Origin: Blastococcus sp. CT_GayMR20
GTDB taxonomy: Bacteria; Actinomycetota; Actinomycetes; Mycobacteriales; Geodermatophilaceae
Assembly (NCBI RefSeq): GCF_004570345.1
Contig: NZ_SPQM01000008.1
Span: 1 to 64,000 of the forward strand
DNA length: 64,000 nucleotides
Direction: 5' to 3'
Shown here: in pieces, positions 42,572 through 52,018 of the stretch
Layout of the letters: the number at the start of each line of letters is the position of its first letter
Numbering within the stretch: the stretch's first letter is position 1
Notes under the pieces: generated by a model
Told to the model about the DNA's origin: nothing
The model's database searches: none
What the model saw: only the letters and a program-made list of their open reading frames with translations
Made by a program: the position numbers and the translations under genes

Positions 42572-43462
42572 ATGAGGTCCTCCCTCAGCACGGTGGTCGC
42601 GGCGCTGGGCCTGGCGCTGCTCGTCGGCTGTTCCGGCCCGGGCACGGTCTCCGGCGGCGCGGACAGCGGCTCCGCCGGGGGTGCGAGCGTCCCCGAGCCT
42701 GCCGGTCCGGGGAAGCCCGAGAGCGCACCGGAGGGACCGGCTGCCAGTGATGCCGACCGGCAGGTGGTCACGACCGCCTCGGTCTCCCTCGCCGTCGAGG
42801 ACCCGGCCGATGGCGCGCAGCGGGTCAGCGAGCTGGTGGAGGCCGCCGGGGGCCGGGTCGACGAGCGCAGCGAGCAGGCCGCGTCCGGGGAGGACGGGGT
42901 CGAGGGCGCCGTCGCCGACCTCGTGGTGCGGGTGCCGGCGGACGCACTGACCGACGTCCTCGCCGATCTGAAGGACCTCGGCGACGTGGAGAGCGTGTCG
43001 GTGTCCCGCTCCGACGTGACCACCACGGCGGTCGACCTGGACGCACGGATCTCGGCGCTGCAGAGCTCGGTGACGCGACTGCAGACCTTGATGGACGCCG
43101 CGACCTCCACCGAGGCCCTGCTGGCGGCCGAGTCGGCGCTCTCCGAACGGCAGGAGCAGCTGGAGTCGCTGCAGTCCCAGCGCGCGCTCCTGGCCGACCA
43201 GGTGGAGCTCTCGACGCTCCGGGTGCACCTGAGGCCGTTCGGCGTGGCGCCGGCCGGGGGGCCGGACGGCTTCACCGACGGGCTCGGCACCGGCTGGCGG
43301 GCCCTGACCGCCGCCCTGGGCGCCACCGTCGTCGTCCTCGGCATCCTGCTGCCCTGGCTGGGGGTGGCCGTCGTGATCGCCGCGGTGGTGCTGGTGCCGC
43401 TCCGCCTCGCGCGGCGGCGGGCCGCGGTCGAGCCGCCGGCGCCGGTGCCGCCCCCGGCGTAG
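42572..43462 (+). CDS. DUF4349 lipoprotein
   Basis: The 296-residue lipoprotein has a lipobox LLVGC (Cys20), an acidic Ser/Gly/Pro linker, an alpha-beta domain (ADRQVVTTASVSLAVEDP through DLGDVESVSVSRSDVTTT), a long coiled coil (ALQSSVTRLQTLMDAATSTE through LESLQSQRALLADQVEL), and a C-terminal membrane helix pair (about 240-280). This is the DUF4349 layout, whose function is unknown. The ATG 42572 start is preceded by no strong site. A terminator follows. Confidence 0.85.
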   Translation: MRSSLSTVVAALGLALLVGCSGPGTVSGGADSGSAGGASVPEPAGPGKPESAPEGPAASDADRQVVTTASVSLAVEDPADGAQRVSELVEAAGGRVDERSEQAASGEDGVEGAVADLVVRVPADALTDVLADLKDLGDVESVSVSRSDVTTTAVDLDARISALQSSVTRLQTLMDAATSTEALLAAESALSERQEQLESLQSQRALLADQVELSTLRVHLRPFGVAPAGGPDGFTDGLGTGWRALTAALGATVVVLGILLPWLGVAVVIAAVVLVPLRLARRRAAVEPPAPVPPPA

Positions 43463-43490
43463 GCCGACCGCGCTCTGCCCGGACAGCACC

Positions 43491-43525
43491 GCGGCCCCCG
43501 ACCTGGCGAGGAGGTCGGGGGCCGC
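43491..43525. terminator. Bidirectional terminator between DUF4349 and glnA1
   Basis: A perfect 14-bp stem (GCGGCCCCCGACCT at 43491-43504, AGGTCGGGGGCCGC at 43512-43525) with a 7-nt loop lies between the convergent stops. It has no T-run on either strand, as usual for actinobacterial terminators. Confidence 0.8.
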
Positions 43526-43542
43526 GGCGTCGGTACGACGAC

Positions 43543-44976
<1,434 letters not shown>

Positions 44977-45026
44977 CGATCCTCCGGGATTGGGCGGACT
45001 GCCGACCCGCAAGTTACGAGCGCGGA

Positions 45027-45064
45027 GTTGCCCCTGGGTGTCCCGAGTGTTTCGGAGCGGTAAC
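45027..45064 (-). promoter_or_regulatory. GlnR-type operator before glnA1 (four half-sites)
   Basis: Read on the minus strand, four half-sites stand at exact 6-nt spacing: GTTAC (45064-45060), GAAAC (45053-45049), GACAC (45042-45038) and GCAAC (45031-45027). The Streptomyces GlnR consensus is gTnAc-n6-GaAAc-n6-GtnAC-n6-GAAAc. The first pair is exact and the second pair has one mismatch each. It lies 51-88 nt before the glnA1 start codon. A GlnR gene is not in the window. Confidence 0.75.
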
Positions 45065-45142
45065 ACCGCCCCCGGCGTGTCGCCGGGTGGGCAATCTCCT
45101 GGTCGCACAGGAGCCGTTCGAGCAGGTCCTACGCTGGCGGAC

Positions 45143-45565
45143 ATGGTCAGGGACGTGGAACCACCTTCTCAGGAGCGCGTCCGCGGCGCCTCTCTGGGCC
45201 TGCCGGCCGACGGGCCGGGGTCACTGGCGAGCTTCGGCACGCGCGTCACGGCCTTCCTGATCGACGCGCTGGCCTCGGCCCTCGTCGCCGGGCTGTTCAC
45301 CGCGCCCCGCCTGCCGGGCAACTGGGCGCTGGTCGCCTTCGCCGCGGTCACGGTCGTCACCCTCGTCGCGGTGGGCCAGACGCCGGGCATGCACCTGATG
45401 GGGCTGCGGCTGGCGCACCCGCGGGCGGGCGAGCGGCTGGCGCTGTGGCGGGCCGTCGTCCGTACGGGGCTGCTCTGCCTGCTCGTCCCGGCGCTGATCG
45501 TCGACGCCGACGGGCGCGGCATGCACGACCGGCTCACCGACACCGCCGTCGTCCGCGAGCGATGA
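45143..45565 (+). CDS. RDD family membrane protein
   Basis: The 140-residue protein has the RDD layout: after a 30-residue cytoplasmic lead (ATG at 45143), [16 protein letters not shown] opens the first helix, and two or three more follow. It ends [14 protein letters not shown] with the conserved Asp and Arg. RDD proteins are often linked to glnA in actinobacteria, and the function is unknown, though some carry ions. It is divergent from glnA1 across the GlnR box, so it may be co-controlled. Confidence 0.88.
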   Translation: MVRDVEPPSQERVRGASLGLPADGPGSLASFGTRVTAFLIDALASALVAGLFTAPRLPGNWALVAFAAVTVVTLVAVGQTPGMHLMGLRLAHPRAGERLALWRAVVRTGLLCLLVPALIVDADGRGMHDRLTDTAVVRER

Positions 45566-45593
45566 AGGACCACCGTGCCCCCCGCCCTGCACG

Positions 45594-46010
45594 ATGGCCG
45601 TGAGGCCGGAGCGGGCGGCCGACCACGCCGCGGTCCGGGCCCTGCAGACGCCGCCTTCGGCGGGCCGACGGAGGGCCGGTTGACCGACGGGCTCCGCGCG
45701 GACGCCGGCTTCCTGCCGCACCTCTCGACCAGCCGCTCCCCGCCCGCCTCCGCGACGGCGACCAGCGAGTGCACCAGCGCCGTCCCTCGTCGCCGAGGAC
45801 GGCGGCCGCATCGTGGGCCACGTCATCGCCACGCGGGGCCGCGCTGCTGGGCGATCCGGCGTACTACGGGCGCTTCGGCTTCGTGCGCGCCACCGAGCTG
45901 GGCGTCGAGCCACCCGATCCCGCCTGGGGAGCGCACTTCCGGGCGCGCCTCTGGCGGGGCCGCCCGTCAGGGGCACGTTCCGCTACGTCGCCCCGTTCGA
46001 CCGCCTCTTT
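45594..46010 (+). pseudogene. Decayed GNAT acetyltransferase with an internal deletion and several frameshifts
   Basis: Fragments in three frames can be strung together: MAVRPERAADHAAVRALQ, then AAFGGPTEGRLTDGLRADAG, then LVAEDGGRIVGHVIATRG, then ALLGDPAYYGRFGFVRA and finally GTFRYVAPFDRL. These follow the order of GNAT proteins of the YhbS type. At least three frameshifts occur, and the stretch that binds acetyl-CoA (the QxxGxG/A region, about 45 residues) is missing between the third and fourth fragments. A 60-nt insertion-like piece breaks the second and third. The gene cannot make an active enzyme. It lies just before DUF4191, where the neighbours are otherwise well kept. Confidence 0.75.
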
Positions 46011-46011
46011 C

Positions 46012-46842
46012 TCAGCGGCGGCGGACCTGCCGCTGGCTCACCGACATCTGCTTGCCGCCGGGCAGCGGGCCACCGGGCACCGGCATGCGCGCACCGCCGA
46101 GGGCGCTGATCCGTCGGCCGAGGGAGTTGACCTCCGCGCCCGTCAGGTTCCGGGGCAGCTTCATCACGTGCGAGCTGAGCTTGCGCAACGGGACCTGGCC
46201 CTCGTCGTCGCCGACGATGATGTCGTAGATCGGCGTCTCGCCGACGACGCGCGCGACCTTCTTCTTCTCCTGGGCCAGCAGCCCCCGGACCCGGCTCGGC
46301 ACGCCCTCGGCGACCAGGATGATCCCCGGCCGGCCGAGCACCCGGTGGACGGCGTCGAGCTGCTGCGTACCGGCCACGCCGGAGGTCACCCGCCAGTCGC
46401 CGCGCATGCCCTCGAGCACCCAGGCAGCGGCTCCGGGCTGGCCCTCGACCTGCCGGTAGGCCGATCCCTGGGCCCGGCGGCCGAAGATGACCATCGCGGC
46501 GAGGACACCGGTGATGATGGCCAGCGGCAGGACGATGAACGGCGCGCCGAACAGGATGCCGGCCAGCTCGACCAGTCCCGCGACCACCACGAAGGCGATC
46601 AGCATCAGCCACGGGAGCTTCGGGTCGTTCCTGGCGGTCAGCGAGTAGGCCTGCTTGATCATCCGGAGCTGGCCGCCGACCTTCTTCAGGCGGCCCACCT
46701 TCGGCTGGCCCTTCTTGTCCAGCTTGGGCGCCTTGCCGGAGGCGGCGGACGAGCCGGAGGAACGGCCGCGCCCACCGTCCGTCGGACCGCGTCCCGCCTT
46801 GCCGCTGGGACCGGTCGCGTCTGTGGGCTTGCTGCGTGCCAT
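46012..46842 (-). CDS. DUF4191 domain membrane protein
   Basis: The 276-residue protein has a Lys/Gly/Ser-rich cytoplasmic lead (about 55 residues), two membrane helices (about 75-118, LPWLMLIAFVVVAGLVELAG and APFIVLPLAIITGVLAAM) and a soluble domain with AWVLEGMRGDWRVTSGVAGTQQLDAVHRVLGRPG and VPLRKLSSHVMKLPRN. This is the DUF4191 family, usually right after lipA in actinobacteria, as here. Function unknown. It precedes RDD-type genes in most relatives too. Confidence 0.9.
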   Translation of the reverse strand: MARSKPTDATGPSGKAGRGPTDGGRGRSSGSSAASGKAPKLDKKGQPKVGRLKKVGGQLRMIKQAYSLTARNDPKLPWLMLIAFVVVAGLVELAGILFGAPFIVLPLAIITGVLAAMVIFGRRAQGSAYRQVEGQPGAAAWVLEGMRGDWRVTSGVAGTQQLDAVHRVLGRPGIILVAEGVPSRVRGLLAQEKKKVARVVGETPIYDIIVGDDEGQVPLRKLSSHVMKLPRNLTGAEVNSLGRRISALGGARMPVPGGPLPGGKQMSVSQRQVRRR

Positions 46843-46892
46843 GCCCCCAGGATAGGGCGCGGTCACCGGTGGACCCGGCGACCTGCCGCCGG

Positions 46893-47867
46893 TCAGGCGG
46901 GGCGGGAGATCTCGCGCGCCTCGATCGCCTGCTGGTAGAGGCGCCCGGCGCGGTAGGAGCTGCGCACGAGCGGGCCGGCCAGCACCCCGGGGAACCCGAT
47001 GCGCTCGGCCTCGGCCTGGAAGCCGACGAACTCGTCGGGCTTCACCCAGCGGACGACGGGGTGGTGCCGCGGGGAGGGCCGCAGGTACTGGGTGATCGTG
47101 AGCAGGTCGCAGCCGGCGTCGTGCAGCGCCTGCATGGTCTCGACGACCTCGTCCGGCTCCTCGCCCATGCCGAGGATGAGGTTGGACTTGGTGACCAGAC
47201 CCGCCTCGCGGGCGGCGGTGATGACCGCGAGCGAGCGGTCGAAGCGGAAGCCGGGGCGGATGCGCTTGAAGATCCGCGGCACCGTCTCGACGTTGTGCGC
47301 CAGGACCTCCGGGCGGGACGAGAACACCTCGGCCAGCTGGTCGGGGTCGGCGTTGAAGTCGGGGATGAGCAGCTCGACGCCGCAGCCCGGCAGCTGCGCG
47401 TGGATCTGACGCACCGTCTCGGCGTACAGCCAGGCCCCGCCGTCGGGGAGGTCGTCGCGGGCGACACCGGTGACGGTGGCGTACTTCAGTCCCATCGTCG
47501 CGACGCTCTCGGCGACCCGGCGGGGCTCGTCCGCGTCGAAGTCCGCGGGCTTGCCGGTGTCGATCTGGCAGAAGTCGCAGCGCCGGGTGCACTGGTCGCC
47601 GCCGATGAGGAAGGTGGCCTCGCGGTCCTCCCAGCACTCGTAGATGTTGGGGCAGCCGGCCTCTTCGCAGACCGTGTGCAGCCCCTCGCGGCGGACCAGC
47701 GACTTCAGCTCGGTGTACTCCGGGCCCGTCTTCAGGCGGGTCTTGATCCACTCGGGCTTGCGCTCGATCGGGACCTGGCTGTTGCGGACCTCGAGGCGGA
47801 GGAGTCTGCGGCCGGCCGGCTCGAGCGGGGAACCCGTCGCGGGCGTCGGGACGACCGGCTCACTCAT
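46893..47867 (-). CDS. lipA: Lipoyl synthase (radical SAM)
   Basis: The 324-residue enzyme inserts sulfur at C6 and C8 of octanoyl groups on lipoyl domains. It carries the radical-SAM cluster motif CTRRCDFCQ (CxxxCxxC), the auxiliary cluster Cys in [13 protein letters not shown] (CxxxxCxxxxxC), and the C-terminal RSSYRAG with the Ser ligand. Length and order fit. MSEPVV at 47867 was chosen over a GTG three codons earlier (47876). It would act on the SucB lipoyl domain encoded at the end of the window. Its usual partner lipB lies about 9.7 kb away. Confidence 0.96.
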   Translation of the reverse strand: MSEPVVPTPATGSPLEPAGRRLLRLEVRNSQVPIERKPEWIKTRLKTGPEYTELKSLVRREGLHTVCEEAGCPNIYECWEDREATFLIGGDQCTRRCDFCQIDTGKPADFDADEPRRVAESVATMGLKYATVTGVARDDLPDGGAWLYAETVRQIHAQLPGCGVELLIPDFNADPDQLAEVFSSRPEVLAHNVETVPRIFKRIRPGFRFDRSLAVITAAREAGLVTKSNLILGMGEEPDEVVETMQALHDAGCDLLTITQYLRPSPRHHPVVRWVKPDEFVGFQAEAERIGFPGVLAGPLVRSSYRAGRLYQQAIEAREISRPA

Positions 47868-47909
47868 GATCTCCACGGTACCCGCAGACGCGCCGTGCCC
47901 CTGACGAAC

Positions 47910-47943
47910 GCCGCCCCCGTCGCGACGAGGCGACGGGGGCGGC
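47910..47943. terminator. Terminator between the alanine-rich gene and lipA
   Basis: A perfect 14-bp stem (GCCGCCCCCGTCGC at 47910-47923, GCGACGGGGGCGGC at 47930-47943) with a 6-nt GACGAG loop. It follows the stop of the alanine-rich gene by 18 nt on the minus strand, upstream of lipA, so lipA should have its own promoter. Confidence 0.82.
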
Positions 47944-47961
47944 GGTGGTGCAGGGGTGCGG

Positions 47962-49065
47962 TCAGACCTGCTTGTCGTCCGGGCCTGCGGTCGGGCCGGC
48001 GCCCTGTGCCCCGCCGCCGGAGCTGAAGGGCTCCGGCCTGGTCTCCTCGGGCGGCGTCACGTCGTCGGGGCCGTCGCCCTTGACGAGCTGGGCATCCCGC
48101 ATGCCCATGTCGGACTCCGGCGGCGCAGAGTCGCTGGGGGTCTCCATGGCGGTGGAGACGGTCTTGCCGGACTCGCTCGGGGAACTGGGCACGGGGTCCT
48201 CTCGGTAGCTGGGCACCGGTCCGTCGCCGGCCGGTGCGGGCGTCCACGCGTCGTCCTTCTTGCGGCGCAGGAGGACGAACACCGCCGTACCCACCGCGAA
48301 GAAGACGAACACCCACGGCCAGCGCCGGGGCTCCTTCTCCACGCCGACCGTGCGCTTGACGGTCTTCGCCGTCGCGAGCGCGGCCTTCTCGAAGTCCTTG
48401 TGCTTCCTGCCGGCCTTCTTGCGGGCCTTCTTCGCGGCCTTGCGGGCCTTGCGGGTGGACTTCTCAGCCGCGGCGACGAACTCGGCGCGGCGGGCGTCGA
48501 GCTCGCTGCGTGCGCTGTCCACGCCGGCGGCCAGCGTCTCCCGGGCGCTCTCCAGCGCCGGCGTCACGGCCTCGCGGGCGGCGGTCACGCGAGGCGTCGC
48601 GTAGGCCAGCGCTGCGGTCTCGGCCGCCACGAGACGCGGGACCACGTCGTCCTTGATCGCCTTCTGCGCCGCCTTCTGGGCCGCCTCGACCCGGGGGGCG
48701 AGGTCGGCGGCGGCCTTGGCCGCGGCGGCCTGGGCCGCCTCGACCCGGGGCGCCAGGGCGTCGCGAGCAGCGTCCACCCGAGGGACGACGGCATCCCGCG
48801 CCGAGGCGACAGCCGGTGCGGCTACCGCCACAGCGGCAGCGACCTTGGGCGCGACGGCCTTCTGCGCCGCGTCGAGCGCCGGGCCGGCCGCCTCTCGGGC
48901 GGCGGCGACCCGGGGGCCGAGTTGCTCGGCCGCGAGGCGCCCGGCCTCGGTGGCCGCCGCCCCGATGTGGGCGAAACCCTCCTGGAGCTCGGTGCCGATG
49001 ACCTGACCACGCGTCTTCTTGCGGAACACGAGCTGCACCTCCGAGTTGATCGTCTCGGCGGCCAT
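47962..49065 (-). CDS. Alanine-rich repeat protein with C-terminal membrane anchor
   Basis: The 367-residue protein is about a third Ala. Residues 50-185 are built from a repeated 11-20 residue unit with a (A/G/V/T)P(R/K)(V/L)xAA core (at least seven copies, for example APRVEAAQ and VPRVDAAR), predicted to be a long amphipathic helix. A Lys/Arg-rich segment follows (202-225, [19 protein letters not shown]), then one membrane helix (249-266) and a disordered acidic Pro/Ser tail. The pattern suggests a structural or membrane-covering protein, similar in style to apolipoprotein-like or granule-coating proteins (inference). ATG 49065 has a plausible lead-in. No homologous family is recognised. 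Confidence 0.75.
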   Translation of the reverse strand: MAAETINSEVQLVFRKKTRGQVIGTELQEGFAHIGAAATEAGRLAAEQLGPRVAAAREAAGPALDAAQKAVAPKVAAAVAVAAPAVASARDAVVPRVDAARDALAPRVEAAQAAAAKAAADLAPRVEAAQKAAQKAIKDDVVPRLVAAETAALAYATPRVTAAREAVTPALESARETLAAGVDSARSELDARRAEFVAAAEKSTRKARKAAKKARKKAGRKHKDFEKAALATAKTVKRTVGVEKEPRRWPWVFVFFAVGTAVFVLLRRKKDDAWTPAPAGDGPVPSYREDPVPSSPSESGKTVSTAMETPSDSAPPESDMGMRDAQLVKGDGPDDVTPPEETRPEPFSSGGGAQGAGPTAGPDDKQV

Positions 49066-49146
49066 CCTGCCCGGTCCGGGCGGCGAGCACACCCCGGGGC
49101 CTCGCGCCGGGCGGCGGGTCACCGTTCGGGTGGCTAGCGTCGGGGC

Positions 49147-50076
49147 GTGCTGTTGCGGATCTTCACCGAGCCCCAGATGGGCGCCACCTACGACGACCTG
49201 CTCGCCGTGGCGCGCCGCACGGAGGAGACCGGCTTCGACGCGTTCTTCCGGTCCGACCACTACCTGACGATGGGTGGGAACGGCCTGCCCGGTCCGACCG
49301 ACGCGTGGGTCACCCTCGCCGGACTGGCCCGCGAGACCAGCCGCATCCGCCTCGGCACGCTCGTCACGGCGGGCACCTTCCGGCTGCCCGGACCGCTGGC
49401 CATCTCCGTCGCCCAGGTCGACCAGATGAGCGGCGGCCGCGTGGAGCTGGGCCTCGGTGCCGGCTGGTTCGAGGCCGAGCACACCGCGTACGGCATCCCG
49501 TTCCCGCCGCTGGGGGAGCGGTTCGACCGGTACGAGGAGCAGCTCGCCGTCCTCACCGGGCTGTGGAGCACCCCCGTCGGGGAGACGTTCGACCACGACG
49601 GGCGGTACTACCAGCTTTCCGGGTCGCCGGCGCTGCCGAAGCCCCTGCAGGACGGGGGGGTACCCATCATCGTCGGCGGACGGGGCAAGCGGCGGACCCC
49701 GCGGCTGGCGGCCCGCTACGCCGGTGAGTTCAACGTGCCGTTCGCCCCGGCCGAGGAGAACGCCGCTCAGTTCGCCGCCGTGCGGTCGGCCTGCGCGGAG
49801 GCCGGCCGCGACCCGGCGTCCATGGTCTACAGCTCGGCGCTCGTGCTGTGCGTGGGCCGGGACGAGGCCGAGTTCGTGCGACGGGCCGAGGCGATCGGCC
49901 GCGAGCCCGGCGAGCTGCGGGCGCACGGCGTCGCCGGAACGCCGTCGGAGGCGGTCGACGTCATCGGCCGGTACGCCGAGGCCGGCGCGGAGCGGGTCTA
50001 CCTGCAGGTGCTCGACCTCGCCGACCTCGATCACCTGGACCTCGTCGCGAGCGAGGTGGCGCCCCAGCTCGGCTGA
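49147..50076 (+). CDS. LLM-class F420-dependent oxidoreductase
   Basis: The 309-residue protein has the luciferase-like TIM barrel with VARRTEETGFDAFFRSDHY, RIRLGTLVTAGTFR, QVDQMSGGRVELGLGAGWF and VPIIVGGRGKRRTPRLAARYA. In actinobacteria, members with this form mostly use F420. The npdG at 6.7 kb could supply F420H2. The substrate is unknown. It starts at GTG 49147. Confidence 0.87.
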   Translation: MLLRIFTEPQMGATYDDLLAVARRTEETGFDAFFRSDHYLTMGGNGLPGPTDAWVTLAGLARETSRIRLGTLVTAGTFRLPGPLAISVAQVDQMSGGRVELGLGAGWFEAEHTAYGIPFPPLGERFDRYEEQLAVLTGLWSTPVGETFDHDGRYYQLSGSPALPKPLQDGGVPIIVGGRGKRRTPRLAARYAGEFNVPFAPAEENAAQFAAVRSACAEAGRDPASMVYSSALVLCVGRDEAEFVRRAEAIGREPGELRAHGVAGTPSEAVDVIGRYAEAGAERVYLQVLDLADLDHLDLVASEVAPQLG

Positions 50077-50090
50077 GGCGCCACCGACAC

Positions 50091-51140
50091 CTACGGACGA
50101 CGTCCGTACGTGACGGCGTGCATCGGCGTGAGCTGGACCGAGCCGATGTCGGTGAACCCGTGCCGCGCCAGCAGGTCGTCGTAGGCGGCCCGAGGGAGCA
50201 GCTGGTCGTCGATCTGCGCCTCGAAGAACTGGATGCCGGTCATGATCCGGCCGGGCACGGTGCGCAGCCCCTCGTCGGTGTCCGGGAACGGGAAGTCGGA
50301 GATCACGAACCAGCCGCCCGGCTCGAGCGCCGCCTTCACGTTCTCGGTCACCCGGTCGATGTCGCGGCACTCGTGCATCGAGATGTTGTTGATGACGACG
50401 CGGGCAGGGACGTCGAGCTCCATGTCCTCCAGTGCGCTGCAGACGAGCTCCACGTGGTCGGCCAGGCCGGCCTCGGTGAGGCGGGTCCGCGCCCGGTCGA
50501 TCGAGTGCTGGTCGCCGTCGACGCCGACGACGGTGCATCCGGGGTAGGTCGTGGCCAGTCGGACCAGGCCGATGCCGGCGCCGCAGGCGGTGTCGACGAC
50601 GCGACAGCACGCCGCGAGCGCCTCGGCGACGCCGGGCACGCGGTCCAGCCCGCCGGGCACCAGCCGGGTGTAGAACGGCGTGCCGGTGCCGGACACCGCC
50701 TGGATCCACTCGGGGCTGGTGTCGTCCCACCACATCCGCTCGCCGGACGCGAAGGCCTCCTCGAACCGGCCGAAGATCTCCGGTGCCTCCAGGACGCCGA
50801 AGACGCCGCCGACGAAGGCCGGCGAGGTGCTGTCGAGCAGCAGCGTGGCCACATGGTCGGCGAGCCGGTGACCGTCGCCGTCGCGGTCGACCACGCCGGC
50901 CGCGACCGCTGCGCGGCACCAGACCGAGACGTAGAAGGCGTCCAGGCCGCACGCCTCGGCGAGGTCGTCTGCGGTGCTGCCCGGGCGGTCGGCGAGCGTG
51001 CGGAGCAGCCCCGTGCGCAGGCCGAGGGAGACCGTGCGGTGGCCGACGTACCCGGCGAGGAGGGACAGCACCTTCGGTGCGGTGTCGGCGAGGGTCGGGG
51101 CGGCCCCGGTCTGGGCGGGGATGCTGGTGGTCGCGGTCAT
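50091..51140 (-). CDS. SAM-dependent methyltransferase with winged-helix dimerisation domain
   Basis: The 349-residue protein has an N-terminal winged-helix-like dimerisation domain (VLSLLAGYVGHRTVSLGLRTGLL) and a Rossmann methyltransferase domain with the SAM motif VVDTACGAGIGLV (about 185-197), VVGVDGDQHSI and a following acidic loop. It resembles O-methyltransferases acting on small molecules, but the substrate is unknown. The start is ATG 51140. It is divergent from the HxlR-type regulator across four phased GTAC sites, and is probably its target. It is convergent with the LLM gene (14 nt). Confidence 0.85.
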   Translation of the reverse strand: MTATTSIPAQTGAAPTLADTAPKVLSLLAGYVGHRTVSLGLRTGLLRTLADRPGSTADDLAEACGLDAFYVSVWCRAAVAAGVVDRDGDGHRLADHVATLLLDSTSPAFVGGVFGVLEAPEIFGRFEEAFASGERMWWDDTSPEWIQAVSGTGTPFYTRLVPGGLDRVPGVAEALAACCRVVDTACGAGIGLVRLATTYPGCTVVGVDGDQHSIDRARTRLTEAGLADHVELVCSALEDMELDVPARVVINNISMHECRDIDRVTENVKAALEPGGWFVISDFPFPDTDEGLRTVPGRIMTGIQFFEAQIDDQLLPRAAYDDLLARHGFTDIGSVQLTPMHAVTYGRRP

Positions 51141-51210
51141 CGGGAACTCCGGTTCGCAGGTGTCGGTCGGGACGCCGTCCACGGTCCTGCCGACGCGACC
51201 CCCGGCTCCA

Positions 51211-51247
51211 GTACGCCGTCTGTACCTGACCGGTACAACATCTGTAC
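51211..51247. promoter_or_regulatory. Four GTAC half-sites at exact 11-bp spacing
   Basis: GTAC occurs at 51211, 51222, 51233 and 51244, 11 bp apart. Adjacent pairs read TGTACC-n5-GGTACA and GTACA-n5-TGTAC as inverted repeats. The set lies between the divergent methyltransferase and the HxlR regulator, 71-107 nt before the methyltransferase ATG and 64-100 nt before the regulator ATG. It is the best operator candidate for the regulator. Confidence 0.72.
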
Positions 51248-51310
51248 TTCCCCTTCCGCTCCGTCGCCCCTACCGTCCGGGTCGGATGCACGCCGGCGGA
51301 AGAGGTCGCG

Positions 51311-52012
51311 ATGCCCTCGCACTACGGACAGTTCTGCCCGGTCGCCAAGGCCATGGAGCTCCTGGACGAGCGGTGGACGCTGCTGGTGGTCCGCGAGCTC
51401 ATGATGGGCAGCCGGCACTTCAACGCGCTGCGCCGCGGGGTGCCGAAGATGTCGCCCGCGCTGCTGTCGAAGCGGCTGCAGACCCTGGTGCGGGCCGGCG
51501 TGGTCGAGCGGTGGGAGGACGGCAACCGGGTCAGCTACCGGCTGACGGAGTCCGGGCGCGAACTCGAGCCGATCGTCGAAGCCCTGGGTCGGTGGGGCAT
51601 GAGATGGATCTCGGAGCTCGGTGACGAGGACCTCGACCCGCACCTGCTGCTCTGGGACATGCACCGGGGCATCGACATGGAGGCGGTGCCCGACGGCCGG
51701 ACCGTCATCGGGTTCGTCTTCCCGGAGATGCCCTCCACCTGCCGGCGCTGGTGGATCGTCATCACGGCGGACGGCGTGGACGCCTGCGACTTCGATCCCG
51801 GTCACCCCGTGCGGGTGACCGTGGAGACGAGCCTGCGCACGATGACCCGCATCTGGCGGGGCGACCTGCCGTGGTCCGCGGCGCTCCGCTCCGGGGACCT
51901 GGTCCTGCACGGGGAGCCCCAGGCCCGGCGGGCGCTGCCGCGCTGGCTCAAGCTGTCGAGCCTGGCGCCCACACCGCGGCCGCCGCTGGCCGACGCCGTC
52001 CTGACCCGCTGA
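51311..52012 (+). CDS. HxlR-family transcriptional regulator with C-terminal SCP2-like domain
   Basis: The 233-residue protein has an HxlR winged helix (residues 5-95, YGQFCPVAKAMELLDERWTL and LLSKRLQTLVRAGVVERWED) with the usual conserved Cys9, plus a C-terminal domain of about 120 residues (LLLWDMHRGIDMEAVPDGRTV) seen in a subset of HxlR proteins and similar to sterol-carrier-like folds. HxlR proteins often sense aldehydes or quinones through a Cys. The regulator is divergent from the methyltransferase and likely binds the phased GTAC sites. Confidence 0.87.
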   Translation: MPSHYGQFCPVAKAMELLDERWTLLVVRELMMGSRHFNALRRGVPKMSPALLSKRLQTLVRAGVVERWEDGNRVSYRLTESGRELEPIVEALGRWGMRWISELGDEDLDPHLLLWDMHRGIDMEAVPDGRTVIGFVFPEMPSTCRRWWIVITADGVDACDFDPGHPVRVTVETSLRTMTRIWRGDLPWSAALRSGDLVLHGEPQARRALPRWLKLSSLAPTPRPPLADAVLTR

Positions 52013-52018
52013 CCGGCG

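Noticed and set aside
45715..45780. A minus-strand phrase HSLVAVAEAGG inside the acetyltransferase remnant, suggesting an inverted piece of a GNAT gene
   Set aside because: The match is short and could be chance; it is not enough to claim an inversion.
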